Below are positions 44,503 through 53,044 of a DNA stretch of 64,000 bases, in pieces (position 1 is the stretch's first letter; each line of letters opens with the position of its first letter). Under the pieces are notes generated by a model. The model did not search any database and was not told the DNA's origin. It saw nothing but the letters and a program-made list of their open reading frames with translations. Source of the stretch: Paenibacillus aquistagni. Lineage in GTDB: Bacteria; Bacillota; Bacilli; Paenibacillales; Paenibacillaceae. Position numbers and translations under genes: made by a program. The DNA is taken from NCBI RefSeq assembly GCF_900177815.1, contig NZ_FXAZ01000001.1, positions 1,550,001 to 1,614,000 of the forward strand, given 5' to 3'.

Positions 44503-45330
44503 TCATTTATCGCTGGTTGCAATCGTTGTCGCTTCATTCACCTTCAGGCCGCCCATAAGGTCAAGGACGCCTTCTGTAACATTTGGCTGTCTCATAAAAT
44601 GTTCTCCGATCAATACCGCATCGACACCCTCCTCAGCAAGCCGTGTCATATGGGAAGGAAGATGAATTCCACTTTCACTAACCGTTACAACCTTGCGAGT
44701 AATGTTGGACAGCAGTCGATACGTCTGCTCAATATCGGTCTCGAATGTTTTTAGATTGCGATTGTTAATCCCGAGCAGTTCAACACCATCCAGCTGCTGT
44801 ACACGATCAAGCTCCTCTTCATCATGAACCTCGATTAACACTTCCATTCCTGTGCTTGATGCCAAGTGAATGAATTGCTGCAGCTCTCGATCAGTCAGAA
44901 TAGCCGCGATCAGCAGCACTGCATCTGCCCCGATTAATCTGGCTTCAATAATCTGCTCTTCGCTGATGATGAACTCCTTGCGAAGCAGCGGAAGGTTAAC
45001 GGCATGCCTAACTTGCTTGAAAATGTCCACGCCGCCTTGAAAATATTGAACATCGGTTAGTACAGACAAAGCGTCGGCTCCAGCTTGCTCATAGCATTGG
45101 GCTATGCTTATCGGATCAAAATCTGTCCGGATTAGCCCCTTGGAGGGCGAGGCCTTCTTCACTTCTGCAATCAGCCCGACCTCACGATGCTTCTCACTTG
45201 TCAATGCAGCTTTGAAGCTCGTGCAGGGCGGAAGCTTTGCGATGATCTCTTCCGCTTCCTTCCGATCAAACACGCTTCGCAGCTGGCGTACCTCTTCTTG
45301 CTTCGTCTTCACTATGCGATCAAGAAACAT
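44503..45330 (-). CDS. trpC: Indole-3-glycerol-phosphate synthase
   Basis: Ring-closing decarboxylase of tryptophan synthesis; TIM barrel of 275 residues. Motifs: LIAEVKKASPSKGLIR with the catalytic Lys, PLLRKEFIISEEQI, LLGINNRNLKTF and VSESGIH. The frame runs back to 45399, but the family start FLDRIVKTK is at the ATG at 45330, preceded by GGGGGA, and overlaps the trpD stop by 11 bases. Confidence 0.96.
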   Translation of the reverse strand: MFLDRIVKTKQEEVRQLRSVFDRKEAEEIIAKLPPCTSFKAALTSEKHREVGLIAEVKKASPSKGLIRTDFDPISIAQCYEQAGADALSVLTDVQYFQGGVDIFKQVRHAVNLPLLRKEFIISEEQIIEARLIGADAVLLIAAILTDRELQQFIHLASSTGMEVLIEVHDEEELDRVQQLDGVELLGINNRNLKTFETDIEQTYRLLSNITRKVVTVSESGIHLPSHMTRLAEEGVDAVLIGEHFMRQPNVTEGVLDLMGGLKVNEATTIATSDK

Positions 45331-46360
45331 GGCTAAGTCCCCCTGACGTTTCAATCCATTGCTCCAGCTTGCTTTGTGCCTTGCCTGAGTCGATCGCATC
45401 CGCGGCTATTCGCACGCCCTCTCGAATGCTGTCAGCTTGCCCAGCTACATAGATACAAGCTGCTGTGTTGGCGAGTACAATGTCTCGAATCGCTCCGCGC
45501 TCACCTTGAAGCACACGATGCATCAGCGAGGCATTCAAGGTAGCGTCACCTCCCAGCACTTCCGTCAGCGGCTGCGTTCGAAGCCCAATATCCTCCGGAG
45601 TCAACTCATAGGTCGTAACTTCACCATGCCGCAGCTCGCTTACTCGCGTGGGTGCGGACAAGCTGATCTCATCAAGCCCATCCTCGCTAGATACAACCAT
45701 CGCCCGCTTCAATCCCAACTCCCTTAATACAGCAGCAACCGTCTCCGTGCGAGAGTGGTCATAGATGCCAAGAAGCTGCCGATCCGCTCCCGCAGGATTC
45801 GTTAATGGTCCCAGCATATTAAAAATTGTGCGAACACCGAGCTCTCTTCTCGGTGCGGCCGCATGCTTCATCGCAGGATGGTACACCTGCGCGAACATAA
45901 AGCAGATTCCGATCTCATCCAAGCATTTCGCCGCCTGCTCGCTCGTAAGGTGAATGTTGACGCCAAGCGCCTCAAGCACATCGGCGCTTCCTGCTTTACT
46001 CGATGCTGAGCGGTTGCCGTGCTTGGCAACGCGAACCGATACCGAGGAGGCGATAATCGCAGATAATGTAGAGATATTAAACTTGTGAATGCCAGACCCT
46101 CCTGTGCCGCACGTATCGAGCAATTGTTCTCGATTGGTCTGAACCAGATTGCATTTGCTTCTCATCGCTTCGGCAAACCCTGTGATTTCTTCTACCGTTT
46201 CACGGTTTAAGCGAAGCGCTGCTAAAATAGCCCCGATCTGGGCGGACGTTGCATGGCCATCCATAATGTCTTCCATCACTTGCCGTGCTTCTGCTCTCGC
46301 TAAGTGTTCTCCCATCACGACGCGCGAGAGCGCTTCTCGAATACGTGTATCTTGATTCAT
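45320..46360 (-). CDS. trpD: Anthranilate phosphoribosyltransferase
   Basis: Transfers phosphoribosyl from PRPP to anthranilate. 346 residues. Motifs: DTCGTGGSGIHKFNISTLSA (PRPP loop), KHGNRSASSKAGSADVLEAL, and RRELGVRTIFNMLGPLTNPA. All catalytic motifs are intact, so the operon is still built to use anthranilate. The ATG at 46360 overlaps the trpE stop (ATGA) with AGAGGGGGA upstream; the open frame continues well upstream inside trpE but is not family-like there. Confidence 0.96.
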   Translation of the reverse strand: MNQDTRIREALSRVVMGEHLARAEARQVMEDIMDGHATSAQIGAILAALRLNRETVEEITGFAEAMRSKCNLVQTNREQLLDTCGTGGSGIHKFNISTLSAIIASSVSVRVAKHGNRSASSKAGSADVLEALGVNIHLTSEQAAKCLDEIGICFMFAQVYHPAMKHAAAPRRELGVRTIFNMLGPLTNPAGADRQLLGIYDHSRTETVAAVLRELGLKRAMVVSSEDGLDEISLSAPTRVSELRHGEVTTYELTPEDIGLRTQPLTEVLGGDATLNASLMHRVLQGERGAIRDIVLANTAACIYVAGQADSIREGVRIAADAIDSGKAQSKLEQWIETSGGLSHVS

Positions 46361-47778
46361 CCCAAGATCCCCCTCTCCATATTGTCCATAGGTGATTCCA
46401 GCACCATAAAATAATCTTGATTGACTTGAGAGAATCGTTGGAGTGGGAAACTTCTTGGCGCATGAACACAACTCTCTTTTGCCTTCATTCCAAACATCTG
46501 CTCAGCAGTGTGTACGATGTGAAGCAGCGATCTTGCAGCATCCATCAACTGCTGGGCTTTCGCTTCCGGGGCATCGTCAGTGTTTATTTGCAGACCAGCT
46601 TGAACATATGCCTTGCCATATTTGAACACGATATTGTTCTGAACGGTACAAAAGTCTGGCTTATTGCTAAAGCTTATATAACCAACAGCTCCTCCATACA
46701 TTCCTCTAGCATGATGCTCAAGCTGTGAGATCATATTCAGCGCAGCTGCCTTAGGATTGCCAATCGCCTCTTCACTCGGAAAATGGGTGGACAAATCAGC
46801 GATAAAGTCCTTTTTCTGGTCTGTCTTGGCGTATCCTGTGGCCCCATGCAAGCCTGCAGCATCAGAACTAGGCTTCATGAAGGAGGCTTCGGAAGAACCC
46901 ATAATCGTCTCATCTGCCAGCTTCAATAGATACATATAGGCGGATGGTTTGGATCTACGCAGCATTCGATAGGCATCTAACGGATGCACTTTAGTGGAGC
47001 ATTCCAAGCGCTGCGAGACCACAACCTTGGTTATCTCGCCTTGAGCAATGCTCTCTTGCGCTTGTTTGATCTTTACGGTTAGTGCTGCTTGTGTATTATC
47101 CTGATCGTCAATAGATGCGCCCTGTTGCCGTTCCAATCGGTGTATCGAGCGTTTCTGCTTCAAGTGGTTCATTCCAGCGATGATGGTTCGTTCCAATTGA
47201 AGAAGCCGCTTGCTCGCAGCTTCATAGCTTGCTTGAAGCTCTTCGTCAGTGACACCTTCAGGAAGATGAATATTCACGATCATTCGCATCTCTTGATGCA
47301 GATGATCGAACACAATCAATTGATCACAAAACATGAGCTGAAGATCGCTAATATTCAGATCATCCAGGGTGTGTCTTGGCGAGCTTGCCAATTGCTGAAC
47401 CAGATCGTATCCCAAATACCCTGCCACTCCCGCGGTTAAAGGCGGCAGCTCTGGCAGCGCAGGACTGCGATATGCCTGCAGCAGCTGACGCAGGGCGCTG
47501 GTTAGATCCTCATCCAGAGTCTGCTGCTGATCTCCTTCTTGTAGAAATAGCACCCCATTCTTCCCCCTTAGGATAAGGAATGGAGCCATGCCGATGTAAG
47601 AATATCTGCCCCACGTTGTTCCGTTCTCAGCGCTCTCCAGCAAAAATGCATAGCGTTCCTGCTTGAAGCACTGATACACGCGAATCGGAGTTTCCATATC
47701 TGCGAGCATCACACGTGAGATGGGAATCACGTTGTATTCTTTTGCTAGTTCCATCACTTGCTCCATTGACGGATACAT
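46357..47778 (-). CDS. trpE: Anthranilate synthase component I homologue, catalytic core missing (putative pseudoenzyme)
   Basis: 473 residues in one open frame. The N-terminal domain is TrpE-like, with LLES (46-49) and RYSYIG (58-63), and PSAYMY (278-283) is kept; in known TrpE these line the tryptophan feedback site. The chorismate-binding core is damaged: after GSS (294-296) the usual PIAGTR region reads HGATGYAKTD, then about 80 residues are absent (DEKERAEH, LVDLxRND, GSV and SHVMH motifs), and FPAGTLSGAPK has become FPSEEAIGNPK (333-343). A lysine (251) replaces the usual Gln of GDIFQVVLSQR. The fold resumes at YGGAVGYISF and ends in a ~45-residue tail of no known family. GAAGGAG is 8 nt before the ATG at 47778. 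Catalysis looks impossible; binding of tryptophan is inferred. Confidence 0.9.
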   Translation of the reverse strand: MYPSMEQVMELAKEYNVIPISRVMLADMETPIRVYQCFKQERYAFLLESAENGTTWGRYSYIGMAPFLILRGKNGVLFLQEGDQQQTLDEDLTSALRQLLQAYRSPALPELPPLTAGVAGYLGYDLVQQLASSPRHTLDDLNISDLQLMFCDQLIVFDHLHQEMRMIVNIHLPEGVTDEELQASYEAASKRLLQLERTIIAGMNHLKQKRSIHRLERQQGASIDDQDNTQAALTVKIKQAQESIAQGEITKVVVSQRLECSTKVHPLDAYRMLRRSKPSAYMYLLKLADETIMGSSEASFMKPSSDAAGLHGATGYAKTDQKKDFIADLSTHFPSEEAIGNPKAAALNMISQLEHHARGMYGGAVGYISFSNKPDFCTVQNNIVFKYGKAYVQAGLQINTDDAPEAKAQQLMDAARSLLHIVHTAEQMFGMKAKESCVHAPRSFPLQRFSQVNQDYFMVLESPMDNMERGILG

Positions 47779-47833
47779 GATCTTCACTCCTTCTCTCTCA
47801 ACCGTCTGGTGAGAAAAATGAAGCAGAGGGTAA

Positions 47834-47863
47834 TAAAAAAAGCCTCTACCAAAGTAGAGGCTT
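47834..47863 (-). terminator. trp leader attenuator (intrinsic terminator)
   Basis: - strand AAGCCTCTAC-TTTG-GTAGAGGCTT followed by seven T, 56 nt before the trpE start. Its 5' arm (CTCTACT) can pair instead with AGTAGAG in the TRAP-binding segment, giving an antiterminator. This is the same logic as the B. subtilis trp leader. Confidence 0.92.
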
Positions 47864-47994
47864 CATTTCACACGATATGAGTAGATCGCAATAGCAAGCA
47901 GAAAGTAGGTATGATTCAAATAAGAGATTCGTATTCAAATGAATACAGCTATCCCGCGAATCGGCTTCTGCTGCCTGCGTAATTATTCCGTTAA

Positions 47995-48043
47995 CTCAAC
48001 TCTGCTCTACTCAACTCATCTAAAACTCTGCTCAACTCTGCTA
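47995..48043 (-). promoter_or_regulatory. TRAP (MtrB) binding site of the trp operon
   Basis: On the - strand ten triplets in a row: TAG, GAG, GAG, GAG, TAG, then five GAG, with spacers of two bases except one of three. TRAP is a ring of eleven subunits that binds GAG/UAG triplets with 2-3-nt spacing when loaded with tryptophan. Binding here would block the antiterminator (AGTAGAG at about 48005-48011 with CTCTACT of the terminator) and so stop transcription before trpE. The mtrB gene lies at 58799-59026. Confidence 0.95.
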
Positions 48044-48048
48044 ATGCC

Positions 48049-48078
48049 ACTATACACCATATCAAGTTTGATCGTCAA
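48049..48078 (-). promoter_or_regulatory. trp promoter
   Basis: - strand TTGACG (48073-48078), 18-nt spacer, TATAGT (48049-48054). A start 7 nt after the -10 box would fall at about 48042, on the first triplet of the TRAP site. Transcripts from the aroC promoter may also read through this point. Confidence 0.8.
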
Positions 48079-48150
48079 TCCGCAATTTGAATGAATCCAA
48101 AGCCTCATTATCCACGCAAGACGAAGCAGGGCTGAAGCTGTATTATGCGA

Positions 48151-48531
48151 TTAAACCGTCTTCCGATTGACCAGATCAGGCCTTAGCTTCGCGGCTTCAT
48201 TCAAATAGACATGTTGAATGTCGGCTTGACCTTTTGTTGTATTCACATGAAGCATAATGCGTACGCACAGCGGCAGACTGCCGGGAACCGGCATTTCAAC
48301 CGAACACATAATCGGTACAAGCTCCCATCCTGGAAGGGAACGAACGGCCACTGCCGGGAAGACCGCATCAATATCCTCTGTTACGGTAATCCATATGCTG
48401 GCGATGAATTCAGGCTCAATGCCATTTTGCTCTACAATTTGATGCAAGAGCTCTGTTGTCGCTTGGAGAATCTCTTCACGATCATTAGCTGTGACCGTTG
48501 TAGCTCCACGTACTCCTCTAACAAGCATCAT
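48151..48531 (-). CDS. aroH: Chorismate mutase (AroH class)
   Basis: Monofunctional trimeric chorismate mutase: chorismate to prephenate. 126 residues. Active-site residues of the B. subtilis enzyme can be placed: Arg in RGVRGATTV, Cys and Glu in CSVEMPVPG, Arg in LCVRIML, and Tyr in HVYLNEAAKLRPDL. The ATG overlaps the aroB stop (ATGA). It diverts chorismate to Phe/Tyr, just before the trp leader that sets the tryptophan branch. Confidence 0.96.
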   Translation of the reverse strand: MMLVRGVRGATTVTANDREEILQATTELLHQIVEQNGIEPEFIASIWITVTEDIDAVFPAVAVRSLPGWELVPIMCSVEMPVPGSLPLCVRIMLHVNTTKGQADIQHVYLNEAAKLRPDLVNRKTV

Positions 48532-49652
48532 CCTCGTGCTCCTCCTTTCAGCTCGTCTACGATCTCACGCACGAGTGCGACCGGCACATCGCGCCGTATC
48601 TCAACCTTCCCTATTGCTGTAGGAACTACGAAGACCATCTCGCCCTCGCTAAATTTTTTGTCATGCATCATGGCTGACATGATATCCTCTGTATCGTAGG
48701 AAGCTGGTATCTGGGTAGGAAGTCCAAAGGCTTCGATCATCCGACGCGTGTACGGGAGGATATCCGCTGCTTCGCCTAGCCGTTCTGCCAGCATCGCTGA
48801 ACCGATCATGCCAATCGATATCGCTTCGCCATGCAGCAGCTCGCCGTATTGCCCTACGGCTTCTAATGCATGACCTATCGTATGTCCGAGATTAAGAATG
48901 GCGCGCAGATCCTGCTCCCGCTCATCCTTGGATACAACCTGAGCTTTCACCGCGCAACCAGCATAAAGGCCATATTGAAGCACTTCTTCCCGAAGAGACA
49001 GCAGTTCATCTGCATGCTCAAGACACCAATCTGCAAAGCGCTGATCCCAGATCAGTCCATGCTTAAGCATCTCCGCAAGGCCTGCTCTCACCTCCCGCAA
49101 TGGGAGGGTTAAGAGCGTGCTTGTATCATAGACGACCATCTCGGGTTGATAGAAGGCGCCAATAATATTTTTGGCAAGCGGATGGTTGACCGCAACCTTG
49201 CCGCCAACACTGCTGTCATGAGCCAGTATCGTGGTCGGTACCTGAATAAAGCGCACACCTCTCATATACGAAGCCGCGACAAAGCCAGCTAAATCCCCGA
49301 CAACGCCCCCGCCAAGCGCAACAACCGCAGATTTGCGATCTAGTCCTGCTTCTAGCGCTGTCGTTATGCAAGCCTCCAGATGAGAAAGCGACTTGGAGCT
49401 CTCTCCTGCTGGCACAACATGCACAGCAACACGATATCCAGCAGCTTCAAGCGATTGTTTGGCTGTGCTAAGATGCAGTGCTTCTACATGTGTATCCGTA
49501 ATGATCATCATCGGACTTTTCGTGGACAGCTGCTTGCTAAGACAAAGCTCCCCAAGACGTTCAACCAGCTTGGAGCCAATCCAGATCGGATAGCTTCGGT
49601 CTCCAAGCTCTACGCGCAGCTCCGCTGCTTGCAATTGCTCATTTATATGCAT
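48528..49652 (-). CDS. aroB: 3-dehydroquinate synthase
   Basis: NAD- and metal-dependent second step of the shikimate pathway. 374 residues. Motifs: ALGGGVVGDLAGFVAA, FIQVPTTILAHDSSVGGK, NIIGAFYQPEMVVYD, and the metal ligands in NLGHTIGHALE and LHGEAI. The frame starts with a GTG at 49661, but AGGTGAG lies 4-5 nt before the ATG at 49652, which is preferred; the GTG cannot be excluded. Nine bases separate it from aroC. Confidence 0.95.
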   Translation of the reverse strand: MHINEQLQAAELRVELGDRSYPIWIGSKLVERLGELCLSKQLSTKSPMMIITDTHVEALHLSTAKQSLEAAGYRVAVHVVPAGESSKSLSHLEACITTALEAGLDRKSAVVALGGGVVGDLAGFVAASYMRGVRFIQVPTTILAHDSSVGGKVAVNHPLAKNIIGAFYQPEMVVYDTSTLLTLPLREVRAGLAEMLKHGLIWDQRFADWCLEHADELLSLREEVLQYGLYAGCAVKAQVVSKDEREQDLRAILNLGHTIGHALEAVGQYGELLHGEAISIGMIGSAMLAERLGEAADILPYTRRMIEAFGLPTQIPASYDTEDIMSAMMHDKKFSEGEMVFVVPTAIGKVEIRRDVPVALVREIVDELKGGARG

Positions 49653-49661
49653 AGCGCTCAC

Positions 49662-50831
49662 CTAGTATTGAGAGATTTGTTCAAGGTAGTGATTTAGGTT
49701 AGCTTGAATTTCTTCCATGGAATCGCCGCCAAACTTCTCAAGAAAGGCTCTGGCCACTTCCCAGGCAACAACGTGCTCCATGACAACACTTGCTGCAGGC
49801 ACGGCGCACGCATCCGATCTCTCTACTTGAGCTGTAAAGGCCTCACGCGTATCAATGTCTACGCTGCGGAGCGGCTTGTACAGCGTCGGTATAGGCTTCA
49901 TCACACCGCGAACCACGATCGGCATGCCATTGGTTGTGCCTCCCTCGAAGCCGCCAAGGCGATTCGAGGCGCGAGTATAACCCGTTCCTTCATTATACTC
50001 AATCTCATCATGCACTTGAGAGCCGCGGAGCTTGCCTGCTTCAAAGCCAATGCCGATCTCCACCCCTTTAAAGGCATTAATCGACATCACCGCTTGTGCA
50101 ATCCGTCCATCCAGTTTACGGTCATATTGTACATAAGTGCCCAAACCAACGGGCACGCCTTCAATGATGCACTCCACGATTCCGCCGATAGAGTCTCCTT
50201 CTGCTTTGATCTGATCAATATAAGCTTCCATGCGAGCTTCCGTGTCCTTATCGACAACCCGAACGGAGGATGCTTCGGTACGTTCAATCAGCTCATCAAT
50301 GCCAAGCTGATGCGGTGGAGCCTCGATCTCGCCGATGCGAATCACTTGGCCAGCAACCTTAATGCCAAACGCCTGCAAAAACTGTCTCGCGATCGCACCG
50401 ACAGCAACGCGGGCAGCAGTCTCACGAGCGCTCGAACGCTCAAGAACATTGCGCAGATCCTTCAAATTATACTTCAGACCGCCGTTAAGGTCGGCATGTC
50501 CTGGACGCGGGCGATGAACTCGGCGCTTCTCCTCATCCGTCCCTTCCATTGGCTCTACGTTCATAATCTTCGTCCAATGTGTCCAGTCATTATTCTCGAC
50601 GACAAGCGCAATCGGCGCTCCCGTTGTGCGACCGTGGCGTACACCGCCTACAATTTGCGCTGTATCCTTTTCAATTTGCATGCGCCGTCCGCGTCCGTAG
50701 CCTTTTTGGCGGCGGTGCAATTGGAAATTCAATTCTTCAAAGTCAATGGTCAAGTTGCTTGGCATGCCTTCGATAATGGCAGTCAATTGAGGACCATGTG
50801 TCTCTCCAGCTGTTAAGTATCGCAAACTCAC
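49662..50831 (-). CDS. aroC: Chorismate synthase
   Basis: FMN-dependent last step of the shikimate pathway (called aroF in B. subtilis). 389 residues. Family signatures: [14 protein letters not shown] near the start, GKxRxxRPGHAD-like [31 protein letters not shown], and [21 protein letters not shown] [16 protein letters not shown]. First gene of the aroC-aroB-aroH-trp supraoperon, with a near-consensus promoter 60-90 nt upstream. Confidence 0.97.
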   Translation of the reverse strand: MSLRYLTAGETHGPQLTAIIEGMPSNLTIDFEELNFQLHRRQKGYGRGRRMQIEKDTAQIVGGVRHGRTTGAPIALVVENNDWTHWTKIMNVEPMEGTDEEKRRVHRPRPGHADLNGGLKYNLKDLRNVLERSSARETAARVAVGAIARQFLQAFGIKVAGQVIRIGEIEAPPHQLGIDELIERTEASSVRVVDKDTEARMEAYIDQIKAEGDSIGGIVECIIEGVPVGLGTYVQYDRKLDGRIAQAVMSINAFKGVEIGIGFEAGKLRGSQVHDEIEYNEGTGYTRASNRLGGFEGGTTNGMPIVVRGVMKPIPTLYKPLRSVDIDTREAFTAQVERSDACAVPAASVVMEHVVAWEVARAFLEKFGGDSMEEIQANLNHYLEQISQY

Positions 50832-50891
50832 AGTAACTCCCCCTATTACTTTGCCGCTGTAAATGGCTAAATTTCCAAAACTCTTTTGCTC

Positions 50892-50920
50892 ATTATAGTA
50901 TAGCAGTTAACGTTTGACAA
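50892..50920 (-). promoter_or_regulatory. SigA promoter of the aromatic supraoperon
   Basis: - strand TTGTCA (50915-50920), 17-nt spacer, TATAAT (50892-50897), about 60 nt before aroC. Near-consensus and well spaced. Confidence 0.88.
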
Positions 50921-50927
50921 GAAAGCA

Positions 50928-50972
50928 AAAACACGCCGCCATCGCATGCAATGATGCTTTGGGACGTGTTTT
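50928..50972 (-). terminator. Terminator between the small unknown gene and aroC
   Basis: - strand AAAACACG / CGTGTTTT(T) with a long loop that can itself pair (GCATCATT / GATGGC). It ends transcription from cheR and the small gene just ahead of the aroC promoter. Confidence 0.65.
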
Positions 50973-51024
50973 ATCATGAAGTAGCACGATAAAGAACGAA
51001 GTTCTGAGCTAGAACGAGCGTTTG

Positions 51025-51252
51025 TTAATTGTCAAAGCGGCCTCTCGCAGACACGATGAACTCATGCTCTGACTGGACCGAGGACAAAAGTTTTGCATAA
51101 GACCACTCGTACTGCTGTCTAAACTCGCGATCATATCTCCACTCCTCTACACAGCGCTCCATCGGACATAGTTCAAGCCCCAAAATCTGTGCACATTCCT
51201 GAAGAGACAGAAGCCCTTTTCGATACGCTGAGATGACTTTTGCCTTATCCAA
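51025..51252 (-). CDS. Small unknown protein between cheR and aroC
   Basis: Not recognised. 75 residues, charged, no signal peptide. The N-terminal half (KVISAYRKGLLSLQECAQIL) resembles a small helix-turn-helix of the kind that follows a repeat unit, and the rest is helical with many aromatic residues. The open frame begins at 51276, but GGAGGT lies 7 nt before a TTG at 51252, which is favoured. It is on the cheR strand, 114 nt downstream. Confidence 0.65.
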   Translation of the reverse strand: MDKAKVISAYRKGLLSLQECAQILGLELCPMERCVEEWRYDREFRQQYEWSYAKLLSSVQSEHEFIVSARGRFDN

Positions 51253-51366
51253 GCTGATTACCTCCGTTGATGTCAACTCATCGGTCGTCCTAAGGCTCCC
51301 CCTCCTTTTTCAAGAACGAATCCCGATACCCCTAGTATTCGTCTTTCGCTAGATTCTATACTCCCC

Positions 51367-52233
51367 TTACTTCTTCCGATAGAAAAAAGTCTCCAGAGAT
51401 TCTAGGTTGTACTGGGAGGGATTGAAGATTTGCTCGGTGCTGCCTACAAACAGCACACCTCCTGGCCTCAGCGCCTGCGAGAATCGCATATATAATTCCT
51501 GCTTCGCTTCTTCCGTGAAGTATATCATCACATTTCTGCAAATAATCAGGTCATGCTGTGTATCAAAAGCATCCGTAAGCAGATTGTGCTTGCGGAATTG
51601 AATGCCTCGCTTCAGCTGATCTTGTATGCGAAGCATCTCCCCTGATTGGGATGCATAGCGAGTCTTGAACGGAGGAGGAACATCCTTGAAGGAACGCTCC
51701 AAGTAAAGTCCCTCCTTCGCTCTTGCCAGTACATTATCATCAATATCTGTAGCGATAATCGTAGATTGCGTTAACAGCCCAGCGTCATCTAGAATCATCG
51801 CAAGACTATAAGGCTCCTCGCCCGTAGAGCAGGCTGCACTCCAGCACTTTAACCGTTTAGAGTCCTTGAGAAGCTCTGGAATGATCTGATCCTTAAGCGT
51901 ATGCCAGCGGCTCGGATTTCTCCAGAATTCGGACACATTTATCGTCATTCGATCGAGAAATTCGTGGTAAATCTGAACGTCCTTATTCATCGCATCTGCA
52001 AACGCTGCGAAGGTCTCGAAGCCAAGCTTCATGCGTAACGTGTTCAAGCGTCTGCGCATTTGCGCTTCCTTGTATTGCGCTAGATCAATACCGCTTTTTT
52101 TCTTAATGCGCTCAATAAAGGCAACGTAATCTCTTGTCTCTTCTTCTGTATACGTGATAATGCCAGAAGGAAGCTCCGTCGGCAGTTCGAGTGCCGGCTT
52201 AGGCCTTCTATCTTTTTCTTGTCGATCCAACAT
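51367..52233 (-). CDS. cheR: Chemotaxis protein methyltransferase CheR
   Basis: Methylates glutamates of chemoreceptors using S-adenosylmethionine. 288 residues, with an N-terminal extension of about 35 residues compared with B. subtilis CheR. The helical N-domain (QMRRRLNTLRMKLGFETF) is followed by the methyltransferase core: TINVSEFWRNPSRW, WSAACSTGEEPYSLAM (SAM binding), ATDIDDNVLARAKEG, DLIICRNVMIYF. GTGAGGAG lies 5 nt before the ATG. Position between aroC and ndk is conserved with B. subtilis. Confidence 0.95.
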   Translation of the reverse strand: MLDRQEKDRRPKPALELPTELPSGIITYTEEETRDYVAFIERIKKKSGIDLAQYKEAQMRRRLNTLRMKLGFETFAAFADAMNKDVQIYHEFLDRMTINVSEFWRNPSRWHTLKDQIIPELLKDSKRLKCWSAACSTGEEPYSLAMILDDAGLLTQSTIIATDIDDNVLARAKEGLYLERSFKDVPPPFKTRYASQSGEMLRIQDQLKRGIQFRKHNLLTDAFDTQHDLIICRNVMIYFTEEAKQELYMRFSQALRPGGVLFVGSTEQIFNPSQYNLESLETFFYRKK

Positions 52234-52290
52234 GGTTTCTCCTCACCTTCAATCCACGATCCTAACTAAAATAGCTTACTATATATATCG

Positions 52291-52325
52291 AAAAAAACAC
52301 GGTCGAATGTTACATCCGCCGTGTT
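52291..52325 (-). terminator. Terminator after ndk
   Basis: - strand AACACGG / CCGTGTT stem with a loop and TTTTT tail, about 70 nt after the ndk stop. Confidence 0.82.
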
Positions 52326-52392
52326 CATTCCTTATGCGTTATATCATGAAAGCTCTTACAAATGTCAAGGTGTTGAACAAACAGCCCTCAGC

Positions 52393-52836
52393 TTACAGCC
52401 AAGGCTCAATGGAACGATCAAAGCGAACCAATTCCTGTTCAATAAACATATTGCCAATCTCACGCTCCGCACTTTCCACAGAGTCCGAGCCATGCACAAG
52501 GTTAAAATTCGTATGTGATGCAAAGTCTCCACGGATGGTGCCAGGTACAGCGTCTGTTACCTTTGTCTTGCCAATAACAGTACGTGACAGCGTGATGACA
52601 TCATCACCTTCCCATACCATCGCAAATACAGGTCCTGACGTAATAAAATCCACCAATTCACCAAAGAATGGCTTTTCCTTGTGTTCAGCGTAGTGAAACT
52701 CAGCCTGTTCACGAGAAACGAGCATGAATTTACCGCCAATCAGCTTTAGACCTTTTCGCTCAAAGCGAGTTACAATTTCACCGATAAGACCGCGCTGCAC
52801 GCCGTCTGGCTTTACCATGATGAATGTGCGTTCCAT
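52393..52836 (-). CDS. ndk: Nucleoside diphosphate kinase
   Basis: Transfers the gamma phosphate between nucleoside di- and triphosphates through a phospho-histidine. 147 residues. [15 protein letters not shown] at the start and the active-site signature [16 protein letters not shown] with the catalytic His. Flanked by terminators on both sides, so it may be its own unit. Conserved place between cheR and hepT. Confidence 0.97.
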   Translation of the reverse strand: MERTFIMVKPDGVQRGLIGEIVTRFERKGLKLIGGKFMLVSREQAEFHYAEHKEKPFFGELVDFITSGPVFAMVWEGDDVITLSRTVIGKTKVTDAVPGTIRGDFASHTNFNLVHGSDSVESAEREIGNMFIEQELVRFDRSIEPWL

Positions 52837-52926
52837 ACGTTCACTCCTTGATAAGATGGTTATGTCCTATAACACAAGCATTATACCAAATTTTTCATGT
52901 TCGTACACGCAAAAGTTTGACGCTCA

Positions 52927-52961
52927 GAAAAGAAAATGAACTCAGCATCAGATGAGTTCAT
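52927..52961 (-). terminator. Terminator after hepT
   Basis: - strand ATGAACTC / GAGTTCAT (8 bp, 10-nt loop) with a T-rich tail TTTCTTTTC. Confidence 0.75.
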
Positions 52962-53044
52962 CCTTCTCACTCGATAAATTGGCGATTCATCGACCTTGTC
53001 TAAGAGGTTATCTTGGCCAAGTGGCCTTGTGCAATGAACGATGG

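Noticed and set aside
46357..47778. trpE as a frameshifted gene
   Set aside because: The frame is continuous and the downstream fold resumes in the same frame; no alternative frame carries the missing motifs, so the loss is an in-frame deletion with substitutions.
49704..50816. 370-codon + strand open frame opposite aroC
   Set aside because: It is fully antisense to a canonical chorismate synthase, has no ribosome site or family resemblance and reflects codon bias of the real gene.
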